27,453 nucleotides of DNA, from positions 1-27,453 of the IMG/VR virus record IMGVR_UViG_3300012012_000250; one strand, 5' to 3'. Source of the DNA: a virus. A model generated the notes under the pieces. That model worked only from the letters and a program-made list of their open reading frames with translations. It made no database searches and was not told the origin of the DNA. Both the position numbers and the translations under genes were made by a program. Below, one piece after another: positions 8,066 to 14,830 of the stretch; within the stretch, counting starts at the first letter, position 1; the number at the start of each line of letters is the position of its first letter.

Positions 8066-8784
8066 TGCTGTTTGCAATGTTTGACTACGTTATGCAAAAA
8101 TTAAATAGGAAGTATGCTTTTGTTGACGTGTACGGCACTGTTTTGTTTTACAGATATTATGTTTTCTTCATGGAAAACAAAACCGCTAAGACGTGGAAAG
8201 ACAAGTATCTGCCAAATATGTTTGTGCATCATTTTATTGGTGCAGAAAATAAACAATGGATTGATAACGAAGTTGCACATACGCATCCTTGGAACAGCGT
8301 AAGCATAGTGATTAAAGGCGGCTATATTGAAGAAGAAGATTATAACAAAACAGCTAAAGAAATAACTGCCCCTGCCATAGTTCTAAGAAGTTGGAAAACA
8401 AGTCATAGATTTAGGGAAATGACCCCCGACACTTGGACGCTGTGGTTTCATGGTATTCGTAAGAAAACTGGAAAATGGGCTTTTGATATTCAACCGCACG
8501 ATGTTGTATGCCCTGCTTGTGTTAAGTACAACAATGGCGTTTGTATGAACGTAATGGAGAAAAAAGAATTTACTGACCCCAAGCCAAAATCTACCCAAAA
8601 CTATAAATGGCGTGAGCCTACTTGGATGAAATGCGACGCGGAACTTGAAAATGTTATAGCAGAGCGCAAAAAAGTTCTTGCTAGAGCAAAAACGTATATT
8701 CCAGCCACAATTAGCGAACGATATGAAGTGGCTAAAGTAACTTTAATAAAAGAACTTGCCAGTAAAAAAACCGAAACAATGTGA
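8065..8784 (+). CDS. Cupin-like protein with C-terminal cysteine cluster
   Basis: 239 residues, with AAGGAG 6 bases before the start. Residues 72-89 read HTHPWNSVSIVIKGGYIE, which resembles cupin motif 1 (H72, H74, then G..Y.E), and a later His follows at 114 (SHRF). Residues 149-160 contain C-P-A-C and another Cys (C149, C152, C160), a possible metal site. The N-terminal 35 residues are hydrophobic (FVDVYGTVLFYRYYVFFM) but interrupted by charge. Cupins bind a metal and act as oxygenases, isomerases or sugar-modifying enzymes; no substrate can be inferred. The gene ends a cluster of four coupled genes after the fibres. The two-His pattern is incomplete, so the catalytic role is uncertain. Confidence 0.55.
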   Translation: MLFAMFDYVMQKLNRKYAFVDVYGTVLFYRYYVFFMENKTAKTWKDKYLPNMFVHHFIGAENKQWIDNEVAHTHPWNSVSIVIKGGYIEEEDYNKTAKEITAPAIVLRSWKTSHRFREMTPDTWTLWFHGIRKKTGKWAFDIQPHDVVCPACVKYNNGVCMNVMEKKEFTDPKPKSTQNYKWREPTWMKCDAELENVIAERKKVLARAKTYIPATISERYEVAKVTLIKELASKKTETM

Positions 8785-8896
8785 TTGATTTTTTTCAGTC
8801 GATATAGGCACGTTTGAGACTCTGGTGTCCTTGGCGGTATCGCTTTTTGGTATTTTATTTGCGATTTTTGTTTTTAAAAGTACAATGCCGAAATAA
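8781..8896 (+). CDS. Possible frameshifted 38-residue single-TM peptide
   Basis: From GTG 8781 (overlapping the previous stop as GTGA) frame 0 reads VIDFFQSI then stops. At T-TTT-TTT (8789-8795), in the phase of a canonical slippery heptamer, a -1 shift gives VIDFF-SVDIGTFETLV followed by a hydrophobic stretch (LAVSLFGILFAIFVF) and KSTMPK, stop at 8896. The result would be a one-helix membrane peptide next to the lysis cluster. Alternatives are a homopolymer sequencing error, or a short version starting at GTG 8825. No good ribosome site is seen before 8781. Confidence 0.35.
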
Positions 8897-8910
8897 TCTA
8901 AAGGCGTAAC

Positions 8911-9147
8911 ATGAACCAATCCGAACGCGCTGAACTCGTTGCCGATATTGCTGCGGCGATTAAAGCATCATCTACTCTGTCTGAAGATGAGGTGCGTTGG
9001 GTCAAACTTGCCATTGAAAAGCAGGAGCAGTCAATCAAACTTCGCCAAGCCATCATCGAGAAGACACTAGGCGGCTTGGTGTGGGCTGCATTGGCTGGGC
9101 TGGCTTACATTGTGTTCGACTTTGCAAAGAATCATGGGTTCAAGTGA
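8911..9147 (+). CDS. Small single-TM protein, lysis-cluster type
   Basis: 78 residues, with AAAGG 7 bases before the ATG. The N-terminal 50 residues are charged and helical (ELVADIAAAIKASSTLSEDEVRWVKLAIEKQEQS), followed by one membrane helix at about residues 54-70 (LGGLVWAALAGLAYIVF) and a short FAKNHGFK tail. This layout occurs in phage small membrane proteins near holins and also in some tail-associated proteins. It starts a chain of overlapping genes leading to holin and endolysin, so a role in lysis or membrane is plausible but unproven. Confidence 0.6.
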   Translation: MNQSERAELVADIAAAIKASSTLSEDEVRWVKLAIEKQEQSIKLRQAIIEKTLGGLVWAALAGLAYIVFDFAKNHGFK

Positions 9148-9317
9148 TTGACTTACTTGCATCAGCACAGATACCGTGGCCCAACACAGAACAGAAAATT
9201 GTGTTGGTGTGCCGCGTTGTGCTGCCGCAAGAAAAGTATGGAGCCAATGAGTTTTTAGACAAAGACGGGAGGGTTTGCAGGTGGGTTTTGGAAGTTAAAA
9301 ATGATAGACCCAATTAG
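9144..9317 (+). CDS. Small hypothetical protein with GTG start
   Basis: 57 residues from GTG 9144, which overlaps the previous stop as GTGA; an ATG at 9081 in the same frame lies inside the previous gene and is unlikely. The protein (IPWPNTEQKIVLVCRVVLPQ, then DKDGRVCRWVLEVKN) is short, beta-rich and has two cysteines. No membrane segment is present. It overlaps the next gene by 17 bases. Function unknown; support is the tight overlap at both ends. Confidence 0.45.
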   Translation: MIDLLASAQIPWPNTEQKIVLVCRVVLPQEKYGANEFLDKDGRVCRWVLEVKNDRPN

Positions 9318-9774
9318 CGCTTTTGCTATAGCCCAAGGAGCCATTAAAGGCATTCAGGCAGCTATCAAAATGGGCAAGGATGTCCAAGGCATCACAAACG
9401 ATGTGATGAAGTTTTTTGATGCCAAGGATAAGGTAGCCAAGGAAGCAGTTAAGGACCCAAAGAAAAAGTACAGCTCCGACACCAGCCAAGCGATGAGCAC
9501 GGTCATGCAACTGCATGAGCTGAATAAGGCTGAAGAGGAATTGAAATGGCACTTTATCAACCAAGGCCACAGCCAGCTTTGGAGTCAGATTGTTTTAGAG
9601 CGCAACGCGATTGTGCAACGCAGACGAACGCAAGAGATATTGGATGCTAGGGCGGCAAAGAACCGCAAGCAAGAGATAGACGAAGCCATCACAATGGGGC
9701 TTTGCATACTGGTTGCCGCTGCCATTATTTTCTTGGTGGCTTGGGGTGTAATTGAAATGAAAGGCAAGCTGTGA
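9301..9774 (+). CDS. Hypothetical coiled-coil protein with C-terminal TM helix
   Basis: 157 residues. The first 30 residues are Ala/Ile/Gly-rich and amphipathic (PISAFAIAQGAIKGIQAAIKMG), followed by charged helices and a central coiled coil (ELNKAEEELKWHFI, RNAIVQRRRTQEIL). One membrane helix lies at about 133-150 (MGLCILVAAAIIFLVAWGV) with a short basic tail. I have the impression that similar proteins occur beside phage lysis genes, with no assigned function. The stop overlaps the next GTG start. It could be an inner-membrane component of lysis or DNA entry. Confidence 0.65.
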   Translation: MIDPISAFAIAQGAIKGIQAAIKMGKDVQGITNDVMKFFDAKDKVAKEAVKDPKKKYSSDTSQAMSTVMQLHELNKAEEELKWHFINQGHSQLWSQIVLERNAIVQRRRTQEILDARAAKNRKQEIDEAITMGLCILVAAAIIFLVAWGVIEMKGKL

Positions 9775-10388
9775 GCGAAGAAACTTTAAATGCCAATTCG
9801 ACCCTTGACAAAGTTCTGGGGTATGTGGATTCACCGTTTAAACTTATCGCTATCCTTGTTATGGGCGTAGTTGCTTTCGCTGGCTACTTTGTGTACACAA
9901 ACCAAGACCTGCTTATTGGCGCTTACAAAGAGTCCAAGAAGATACCCAGCATTGCCGAAGACAGGGTTGAAGATGCCTCTGCCCACCTGTTCAAGACCAC
10001 CAACGCCACTATCGTTGCAGTGTTCAAAGTCAACCCAATGTTCGGGACTCGTGTGCTGTACCGAGCCTACGCCAAGGATGGGCGAGACAAAACCAATGAC
10101 GGGCTGGATGTAGGGCTGTTCACGCAGAACGCGGCAAACAATGCTGACGTTGTGAAGCTGATGGCAAACGAAATTCCTTGCGGTGAGTACCGCACAGCGC
10201 AGTCTGAAATGGGTATTTGGTACATCAACAAGGGCGTTACCTATACTTGCAGAATCAGTGTTCCACCAGAGCCGGGGCGGTTTGTGGGGCAGATAACCGT
10301 GGGATGGGAAACCGAACCCGAAAACTTAGAATCAGCACGAACCATGCTGAGTATTGCCGCAACTATGTTATCTAGGAGTAAACAATGA
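9771..10388 (+). CDS. Conserved-looking phage membrane protein, GTG start
   Basis: 205 residues from GTG 9771 (GTGA overlap with the previous stop; AAGG 7 bases upstream). An N-terminal region (LDKVLGYVDSPFKL) precedes one membrane helix at about 26-44 (IAILVMGVVAFAGYFVY); the remaining 160 residues should face one side of the membrane and include TNATIVAVFKVNPMFGTRVLYRAY and PGRFVGQITVGWE, a mixed alpha/beta domain. The pattern is familiar from hypothetical proteins next to 3-TM holins in aquatic phages, with no known function. Coupled by ATGA to the holin, so lysis control or host membrane sensing is plausible. Confidence 0.7.
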   Translation: MSEETLNANSTLDKVLGYVDSPFKLIAILVMGVVAFAGYFVYTNQDLLIGAYKESKKIPSIAEDRVEDASAHLFKTTNATIVAVFKVNPMFGTRVLYRAYAKDGRDKTNDGLDVGLFTQNAANNADVVKLMANEIPCGEYRTAQSEMGIWYINKGVTYTCRISVPPEPGRFVGQITVGWETEPENLESARTMLSIAATMLSRSKQ

Positions 10389-10801
10389 CCTTGAGTGACC
10401 TAAACCCACTTGCCGCTATTGGGGGCAAACTCATTGACCGTTTTTTGCCTGACCCGATTGCTGCTGAAAAGGCCAAAGCTGAACTGTTTCAGATGCAGCA
10501 AAACGGTGAACTGGCGAAGATGGCAAACGAGACCGAGATGTTCAAAGCAGAGCAGCAAAACACCACAGATCGCTGGACTGCTGACATGGCTTCGGATTCG
10601 TGGCTGTCTAAAAATGTGCGCCCAATGACCTTGGTGTATATCCTGACCGCTTACCTTACGCTAGCTATTTTGGACGGCTTCGGCTTTAAGATTTCCGAGT
10701 CTTACGTTACGCTACTTGGGCAGTGGGGGATGCTTGTAATGGGTGCGTATTTTGGCGGCAGAACGCTTGAGAAATTAGCCGATATGAGGGCTAAGAAATG
10801 A
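10385..10801 (+). CDS. Holin, 3-TM type
   Basis: 138 residues. After an N-terminal amphipathic part with PLAAIGGKLIDRFLPDP and a QQNGELAKM helix come the TDRWTADMASDSWLSKNVRP motif, two hydrophobic helices at about 82-98 and 108-124, and the C-terminal GGRTLEKLA. This order matches the family called holin of 3 TMs (first described from gene-transfer-agent clusters). It would accumulate in the inner membrane and form lesions that free the endolysin. The ATG overlaps the previous stop, and the endolysin ATG overlaps its own stop (ATGA), giving a coupled holin-endolysin pair. Confidence 0.82.
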   Translation: MTLSDLNPLAAIGGKLIDRFLPDPIAAEKAKAELFQMQQNGELAKMANETEMFKAEQQNTTDRWTADMASDSWLSKNVRPMTLVYILTAYLTLAILDGFGFKISESYVTLLGQWGMLVMGAYFGGRTLEKLADMRAKK

Positions 10802-11322
10802 AAGAAAACTTTGAATCAGCTCTGGCCGCAGTGCTCCACCACGAGGGTGGCTTTGTAAACCACCCATCAGATCCCGGCGGCATGACCAACCTTGGCTGCA
10901 CCAAAGCTGTGTGGGAGAGCTGGGTTAACCACCCGGTCAGCGAGGCCGACATGCGTGCGCTCAAGCCTGCTGATGTGGGGCCGCTTTACAAGGCCAAGTA
11001 TTGGGACAAGGTTAACGGTGATGAGCTGCCAGCTGGCGTGGACTACGCCGTGTTTGACGCAGCCATTAACTCTGGTCCGGGCCGCGCAGCCAAGTGGCTG
11101 CAGGAGGTGGTTGGAGTGGCCGCTGATGGTGCCATTGGGCCCGGCACCATGAAGGCTGTGCTGGCCATAGAGCCCGGTGAGCTGGTGTCTGCTTACTCAT
11201 TCAAGCGCATGAGCTTCTTGCAGGGTTTGAATACTTGGCCAACCTTTGGTAAGGGGTGGGGCCGCAGGGTGACTGAGGTGGCAAGTGCTGCTGGCTCGAT
11301 GGCCAACAGCACGCTTGCTTAA
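10798..11322 (+). CDS. Endolysin, GH108 N-acetylmuramidase
   Basis: 174 residues. The N-terminal motif VLHHEGGFVNHPSDPGGMTN carries the catalytic Glu of the GH108 family (E16 in EGGF) and the DPGG.TN signature; a C-terminal peptidoglycan-binding-3-like part includes LQEVVGVAADGAIGPGT (about 100-116) and the TFGKGWGRR end. It hydrolyses the glycan backbone of peptidoglycan at lysis. No signal peptide or SAR helix is visible, consistent with release by the holin just upstream. The gene abuts the convergent recT stop with no spacer. Codon use here is visibly more GC-rich than upstream genes. Confidence 0.9.
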   Translation: MKENFESALAAVLHHEGGFVNHPSDPGGMTNLGCTKAVWESWVNHPVSEADMRALKPADVGPLYKAKYWDKVNGDELPAGVDYAVFDAAINSGPGRAAKWLQEVVGVAADGAIGPGTMKAVLAIEPGELVSAYSFKRMSFLQGLNTWPTFGKGWGRRVTEVASAAGSMANSTLA

Positions 11323-12342
11323 TTACTGAGCCGCGCCCAATGCTGCGATCCGCTTGGAGTACGCAGCTGTATGCCTGATCCGCTCGACAGAATCAACCCG
11401 CTTGAGAGTCTCTTCGTTGACATTCTTGAGCTCCTTGAGAGCAGTCATGCGCTCGCGTGCAGGCCGCTTACCAGCTCGCGCAGTCTTGTCCGCAATGGAC
11501 TCATAGGCATCTTGCCACTCTGCAAGCGTAGCGTGAGCAGAATGCGCCTGCTCTTTACCCGGAAGCAGTAGCTTGAATTCCCCAGCATCTTCAAACGCTG
11601 GGTAGTCATTGGCCTCACTGTAGTCTGGCATTGCCTGTGGCACTTCAACCATCTGCGATATTTCGACCACATCTGCGGCCTCTTGGTCTTGTGCAAATGC
11701 CTGCTCGATGATGGCCGGATCATTGGTAACCGCTGGGATCTCCACCGGGGCTGGCTTGGTCAGCATGTCCAGCGGATTGCGTGGAGTGATGTCTTTTGTT
11801 GGCCGTGGCTTGGCCTCTTCAGGATAGTCCTGCGCCTCTTCTGCGGTGATCATACCCTTGAGTACGTCTGGAAACGCATCACGCAAAGCAAACCCGCGAG
11901 CTCGCATCTGCATCATGCGTTTGGGGTACGCTGACCACGGTCCCTGCTTGCCCCACAGGCCAGCTCGTTTGGCATCCTCAACTGAGAACCTAGATGTAAC
12001 TGGGTTGCGTCCCTTGCGCTTGGCCACACACACGGCCACCGGGTTGGGTGTGCCTTCGTGCTCAAAATACTCCTCGACATCCTCGCACACTGGGCTGGCT
12101 TGGACCAGCGCCATGGCAGCATCACCGTAGACCGATGGCTTGCCATTGATCACTGCGATATTTTGCAGAGCCTGCATTGGTGCCAGCCCCATCTCCATGC
12201 CCCACTGGACACACACTAGGATGTCTTGGGGTTTGCCTTGGTACTGCTTGGGCACCATGTTGCTGCTGGCCAGCATGTCTGAGAAGGTCATGGCCTCAGT
12301 GAGGGTGGTGGGGGCAAAGCCCCGGTTAGTGGTTAATTGCAT
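11323..12342 (-). CDS. recT: RecT-family single-strand annealing protein
   Basis: 339 residues. The region PKQYQGKPQDILVCVQWGMEMGL, then INGKPSVYGDAAMALV and finally GPWSAYPKRMMQMRARGFALRD (about residues 135-155) is the RecT core; the C-terminal 170 residues are acidic and low complexity. RecT proteins anneal complementary single strands left by an exonuclease, giving phage recombination. The partner exonuclease is two genes upstream (12511). The ATG is preceded by GAGGAAGAG, and the gene overlaps the 62-residue gene by 17 bases. It is the last gene of the minus-strand operon. Confidence 0.9.
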   Translation of the reverse strand: MQLTTNRGFAPTTLTEAMTFSDMLASSNMVPKQYQGKPQDILVCVQWGMEMGLAPMQALQNIAVINGKPSVYGDAAMALVQASPVCEDVEEYFEHEGTPNPVAVCVAKRKGRNPVTSRFSVEDAKRAGLWGKQGPWSAYPKRMMQMRARGFALRDAFPDVLKGMITAEEAQDYPEEAKPRPTKDITPRNPLDMLTKPAPVEIPAVTNDPAIIEQAFAQDQEAADVVEISQMVEVPQAMPDYSEANDYPAFEDAGEFKLLLPGKEQAHSAHATLAEWQDAYESIADKTARAGKRPARERMTALKELKNVNEETLKRVDSVERIRHTAAYSKRIAALGAAQ

Positions 12343-12514
12343 TTTTCTCTTCCTCGGTTAAGTAAGTCTTCATTGTTGTAAAAATAAGATCAGCCATTGC
12401 GTCAACAAACGCTTCAGCCTCGTGGTCTTGTACGTCTGGAGCACAGATATCTAATAGCCGATCAACTGCACGGTCATACGCGCTTTTAATTGCGGGTCTA
12501 TTCGGTAGGTTCAT
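12326..12514 (-). CDS. Small acidic protein between exonuclease and RecT
   Basis: 62 residues, helix-rich and acidic (AYDRAVDRLLDICAPDVQDHEAEAFVDAMADLIF). The start overlaps the exonuclease stop (ATGA) and the end overlaps recT by 17 bases, so translation is coupled to both. No DNA-binding or membrane motif is visible. Position between the two recombination proteins suggests an accessory role, for example an adaptor or nuclease inhibitor, but this is only inference. Confidence 0.6.
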   Translation of the reverse strand: MNLPNRPAIKSAYDRAVDRLLDICAPDVQDHEAEAFVDAMADLIFTTMKTYLTEEEKNAINH

Positions 12515-13464
12515 GACATCTCTTTGATTGACAGGACCGATTGACGCACAGAGTAGGCATCCTTTGCCGGAACCAAGCGCTCTGCAGCTGCCTTGTAATT
12601 CCGCATTGGCCAGCTGATCACGTAGCTACCAACCCGGCCACGCTCGGCTTGGCCAAGCTCTTCTTTGATCTGCTTCTCTGCCTCTTCAATGTCGGACTCT
12701 GCAGCTCGGATAACTGCCTTGCTGGCCAAGATGGACTGGGCCAGAAAGGACGTTTCAACACTGAGCTCAACCTCATCCTTCACTGCGTTTGGGTAGATCC
12801 GGTCCAGCTCCTTGCTGCTGGCTGGTGGGTACCAATCTATCTCTGTAGTCTCGCGGTACTTGTCCAGCTTGGACTCAAACTCTTTAACAGCCTCATAAAT
12901 CGCAGATTGGGTACCTTTGTGTGGCGCGTACAAAAAGATGCGGAGCTCGATGCCTTGGTACAGCACACACACAGCGCCCCACTTGTGGCCAGTGACCAGC
13001 ATCTGACCCTGCAGCTGGATAGGGCCACGCGCAAGGTGGGGGGTGTCTTCCGGCATGGTCTTGGTGACCTTGGCCTCAAGCACTCCGGGACCATCCAACA
13101 CGATAGAGTCTTGGCCAACCACAAAGATGCCCTTGTCTGGGTCCGAGTAGATCTCTTGGCCAGTGCCGTAGCCCACGCCATCGAGAGAGCACGCAAGCGC
13201 AATGTCTGGGTGTTTGTATGCCTGACCAATTTGTGTGTCAAATTCGGCCACTTTAAGCCGCTTGGCAGACTCTATGAGCACCACTGGCTCAAGCGTATTG
13301 CCCCAGCCCATGGCCTCGTTGCCAATGTCTGGCCGTTCTTTGCCATCAATGGCATTGATGCTGAACTGCAACTCATCATTTGGTGTGCTGTACTTGCTGT
13401 ACCCCATCAAGCCCGGCAGCCGGGAAGCACTCATCTCTTTGTCATCGGTTAATTTTCCAGCCAT
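12511..13464 (-). CDS. YqaJ/lambda-type recombination exonuclease
   Basis: 317 residues. SASRLPGLMGYSKY near the N-terminus, GNTLEP (E59), LACSLDGVGYG (D95), VLEAKVTK (E130, K132) and IQLQGQML (Q150, Q154) reproduce in order the YqaJ fold: substrate Ser/Arg, the metal-binding Glu-Asp-Glu-x-Lys of the PD-(D/E)XK core, and the following Gln helix. The family digests one strand of linear duplex DNA and hands the tail to RecT. All core residues appear present. A C-terminal helical extension (about 210-317) includes a charged stretch, ESDIEEAEKQIKEELGQ. Coupled by ATGA to the 62-residue gene. Confidence 0.88.
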   Translation of the reverse strand: MAGKLTDDKEMSASRLPGLMGYSKYSTPNDELQFSINAIDGKERPDIGNEAMGWGNTLEPVVLIESAKRLKVAEFDTQIGQAYKHPDIALACSLDGVGYGTGQEIYSDPDKGIFVVGQDSIVLDGPGVLEAKVTKTMPEDTPHLARGPIQLQGQMLVTGHKWGAVCVLYQGIELRIFLYAPHKGTQSAIYEAVKEFESKLDKYRETTEIDWYPPASSKELDRIYPNAVKDEVELSVETSFLAQSILASKAVIRAAESDIEEAEKQIKEELGQAERGRVGSYVISWPMRNYKAAAERLVPAKDAYSVRQSVLSIKEMS

Positions 13465-13467
13465 GAT

Positions 13468-13770
13468 TTACTCCTGTGATAAACAATAAACACGCACGAT
13501 TCTCGCGTGCGCTTCTGGGTGTGCGGCCTCGGTGTAACCGATCCGCTTAAACTGCTTGGTGCGGAAGACCGCGCCCAAGACAGATGGGTGGACACCCGGC
13601 GGCACCTCGATAATCTGCCGGATGTCGTTGATGGATACTTGGCCAGCCTGCTTGGCCACCAGCACAGCCAGAGCTCGGCACCGTGCCAAGAACTGGTGGT
13701 CTGTGTGCTCAAAGATGTCCAGCTGGCGGTCCCGCATGGCCCGGCCCAGCTCTAGGTTTGCTGCTGTCAT
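13468..13770 (-). CDS. Small winged-helix-like phage protein
   Basis: 100 residues starting at MTAANLELGRAMRDRQ (ATG at 13770); an earlier in-frame ATG at 13827 lies within the 37-residue gene and gives an implausible N-terminus. The body includes an LARCRALAVLVAKQAGQVSI helix, NDIRQIIEVPPGVHPSVLG and VFRTKQFKRIGYTEA, then HARIVRVYCL. The helix-turn-helix-wing order and the GYTEA turn suggest a winged helix. I have seen this pattern in phage hypothetical proteins. DNA binding would fit its place in the recombination operon, but is not shown. Confidence 0.6.
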   Translation of the reverse strand: MTAANLELGRAMRDRQLDIFEHTDHQFLARCRALAVLVAKQAGQVSINDIRQIIEVPPGVHPSVLGAVFRTKQFKRIGYTEAAHPEAHARIVRVYCLSQE

Positions 13771-13774
13771 ACGG

Positions 13775-13888
13775 TTACCCCAAGAAAAGTAGGACTGCAA
13801 TAAACAGCACAAAGGCCGCAGCTGCAAGGGTTTTTTGGCCAGCGGTCTCGTGACGTTCTGGCGTGTAATTTTGACGGTAGTTGCTCAT
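13775..13888 (-). CDS. 37-residue single-TM peptide
   Basis: A short gene from ATG 13888 to TAA 13775, preceded by AAGGAGATCT, a strong ribosome site. The product is MSNYRQNYTPERHETAGQKT followed by a hydrophobic helix (LAAAAFVLFIAVLLFLG) running to the C-terminus: a tail-anchored inner-membrane peptide. It ends 4 bases before the ATG at 13770. Such small hydrophobic peptides near early genes sometimes affect host membrane or superinfection; function here unknown. Confidence 0.6.
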   Translation of the reverse strand: MSNYRQNYTPERHETAGQKTLAAAAFVLFIAVLLFLG

Positions 13889-13924
13889 AGATCTCCTTTG
13901 GTTAACGCCCAGACCGGGCTAAAT

Positions 13925-13940
13925 ACACTACAGGTAGTGT
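13925..13940. other. Palindrome beside the recombinase stop: possible crossover site
   Basis: ACACTAC-AG-GTAGTGT: two perfect 7-base arms around a non-palindromic dinucleotide, ending on the first base of the recombinase stop codon. Small serine recombinases cut at a central dinucleotide between inverted half-sites, so this has the right geometry. A related but degenerate version on the minus strand, ACACTAC-GTCT-GTGT, lies at 14821-14835, upstream of the operon. It could instead be a short mRNA hairpin. Confidence 0.4.
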
Positions 13941-14590
13941 TAGTTGATGCGGGACAGCAAGTTGGAGACCTGTGTAGGACCCCAGTTGGTGTTACCGCGT
14001 GGTGTTTGAATACCGCGTGCTTCAAGTGCAGCTGCGATGTCGCGCATGGTGGTGGCACCAGACTTCGTGATGATCTCGCGCACGATTGGGCCAACCCGGC
14101 TGGCGTAGTTGTCAGCCTTGGCGATGACTACCTTGGTGCCTGCAACGCTGCCAATCTGTGGGGCTGGGCTGCCAAGGACCTTGCCCTGCAGTTTGAGCTG
14201 GGCCAGAGCTGACTTGGTACGCTCGGAGATCTTGCGTGCTTCCCACTCGGCAAACACGGCCATCATCTGCAAGAAAGTGCGGTCTGCTTCCGGCATATCG
14301 GCACAAACAAACTGCACGCCGGACTCAAGCAGGCCAGAAATGAAGTGCACGTTACGTGCGAGGCGGTCCAACTTGGCAATGACCAAGGTGGCCTTGGCCT
14401 TCTTGGCAGCAGACAAAGCTGCAGCCAGCTGCTGGCGGTCATTCTTGCGGCCGGACTCCACCTCAGTGAACTCGGCCACCAGCTCGGCCGCACCAATGTG
14501 CTTGGCCACAGCTGCACGCTGGGCATCGAGGCCAAGACCTGATTGGCCTTGGCGGTCAGTGGATACACGGTAGTAGGCTACGTATTGCAT
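13940..14590 (-). CDS. Small serine recombinase (resolvase/invertase family)
   Basis: 216 residues from ATG 14590 (GAGG 6 bases upstream); an ATG at 14605 overlaps the previous gene and adds only five residues. The motif YYRVSTDRQGQSGLGLDAQ contains the catalytic Ser (S10) with R8; VIAKLDRLARN carries the second arginine cluster and FAEWEARKISERTK starts the long E helix. The C-terminal about 60 residues end in a helix-turn-helix (TMRDIAAALEARGIQT, then WGPTQVSNLL) like the recombinase-domain end. Such enzymes invert, resolve or integrate DNA. The length is that of resolvases, not of large serine integrases. A 16-base palindrome lies at its 3' end. Confidence 0.85.
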   Translation of the reverse strand: MQYVAYYRVSTDRQGQSGLGLDAQRAAVAKHIGAAELVAEFTEVESGRKNDRQQLAAALSAAKKAKATLVIAKLDRLARNVHFISGLLESGVQFVCADMPEADRTFLQMMAVFAEWEARKISERTKSALAQLKLQGKVLGSPAPQIGSVAGTKVVIAKADNYASRVGPIVREIITKSGATTMRDIAAALEARGIQTPRGNTNWGPTQVSNLLSRIN

Positions 14591-14592
14591 GA

Positions 14593-14787
14593 TCAAGCCT
14601 CGCACTGGTCAAGCAATGCGTCCAGCTTTTTGTTGAGCAAGTCAACTTTGCGCTGTGCTGCAGGCTTTAAAAAGGTTTGATGGCCAGAGTGGTAGGCTTT
14701 GTCGCCACCAATGTAGTTGGCAGAGGTGTGCTCGATGCGAGCGATCTGCAACTCAATGCTGTGGATCTGTTGGGCTAGTAAGGTCAT
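14593..14787 (-). CDS. Small helical protein, first gene of the minus operon
   Basis: 64 residues, with GGAGTTAAAC before the ATG. Two helices (LLAQQIHSIELQIARIEHT and AAQRKVDLLNKKLDALLDQ) flank a NYIGGDKAYHSGHQTF linker, suggesting a short helical hairpin or coiled-coil dimer. It lies 2 bases from the recombinase start and is probably coupled to it. It might modulate the recombinase, but no family is recognised. Confidence 0.6.
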   Translation of the reverse strand: MTLLAQQIHSIELQIARIEHTSANYIGGDKAYHSGHQTFLKPAAQRKVDLLNKKLDALLDQCEA

Positions 14788-14830
14788 GTTTAACTCCTTT
14801 GCGCTTTATCTGCGCGTTGAACACAGACGT

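Noticed and set aside
12541-13452. 303-residue plus-strand open frame opposite the exonuclease
   Set aside because: It lies entirely opposite a gene with a complete YqaJ motif set and shows no ribosome site or recognisable domain.
14109-14573. 154-residue plus-strand open frame
   Set aside because: Antisense shadow of the serine recombinase, whose catalytic motifs are intact.
13940-14590. Large serine integrase for lysogeny
   Set aside because: At 216 residues the protein lacks the long C-terminal zinc and coiled-coil domains of large serine integrases.
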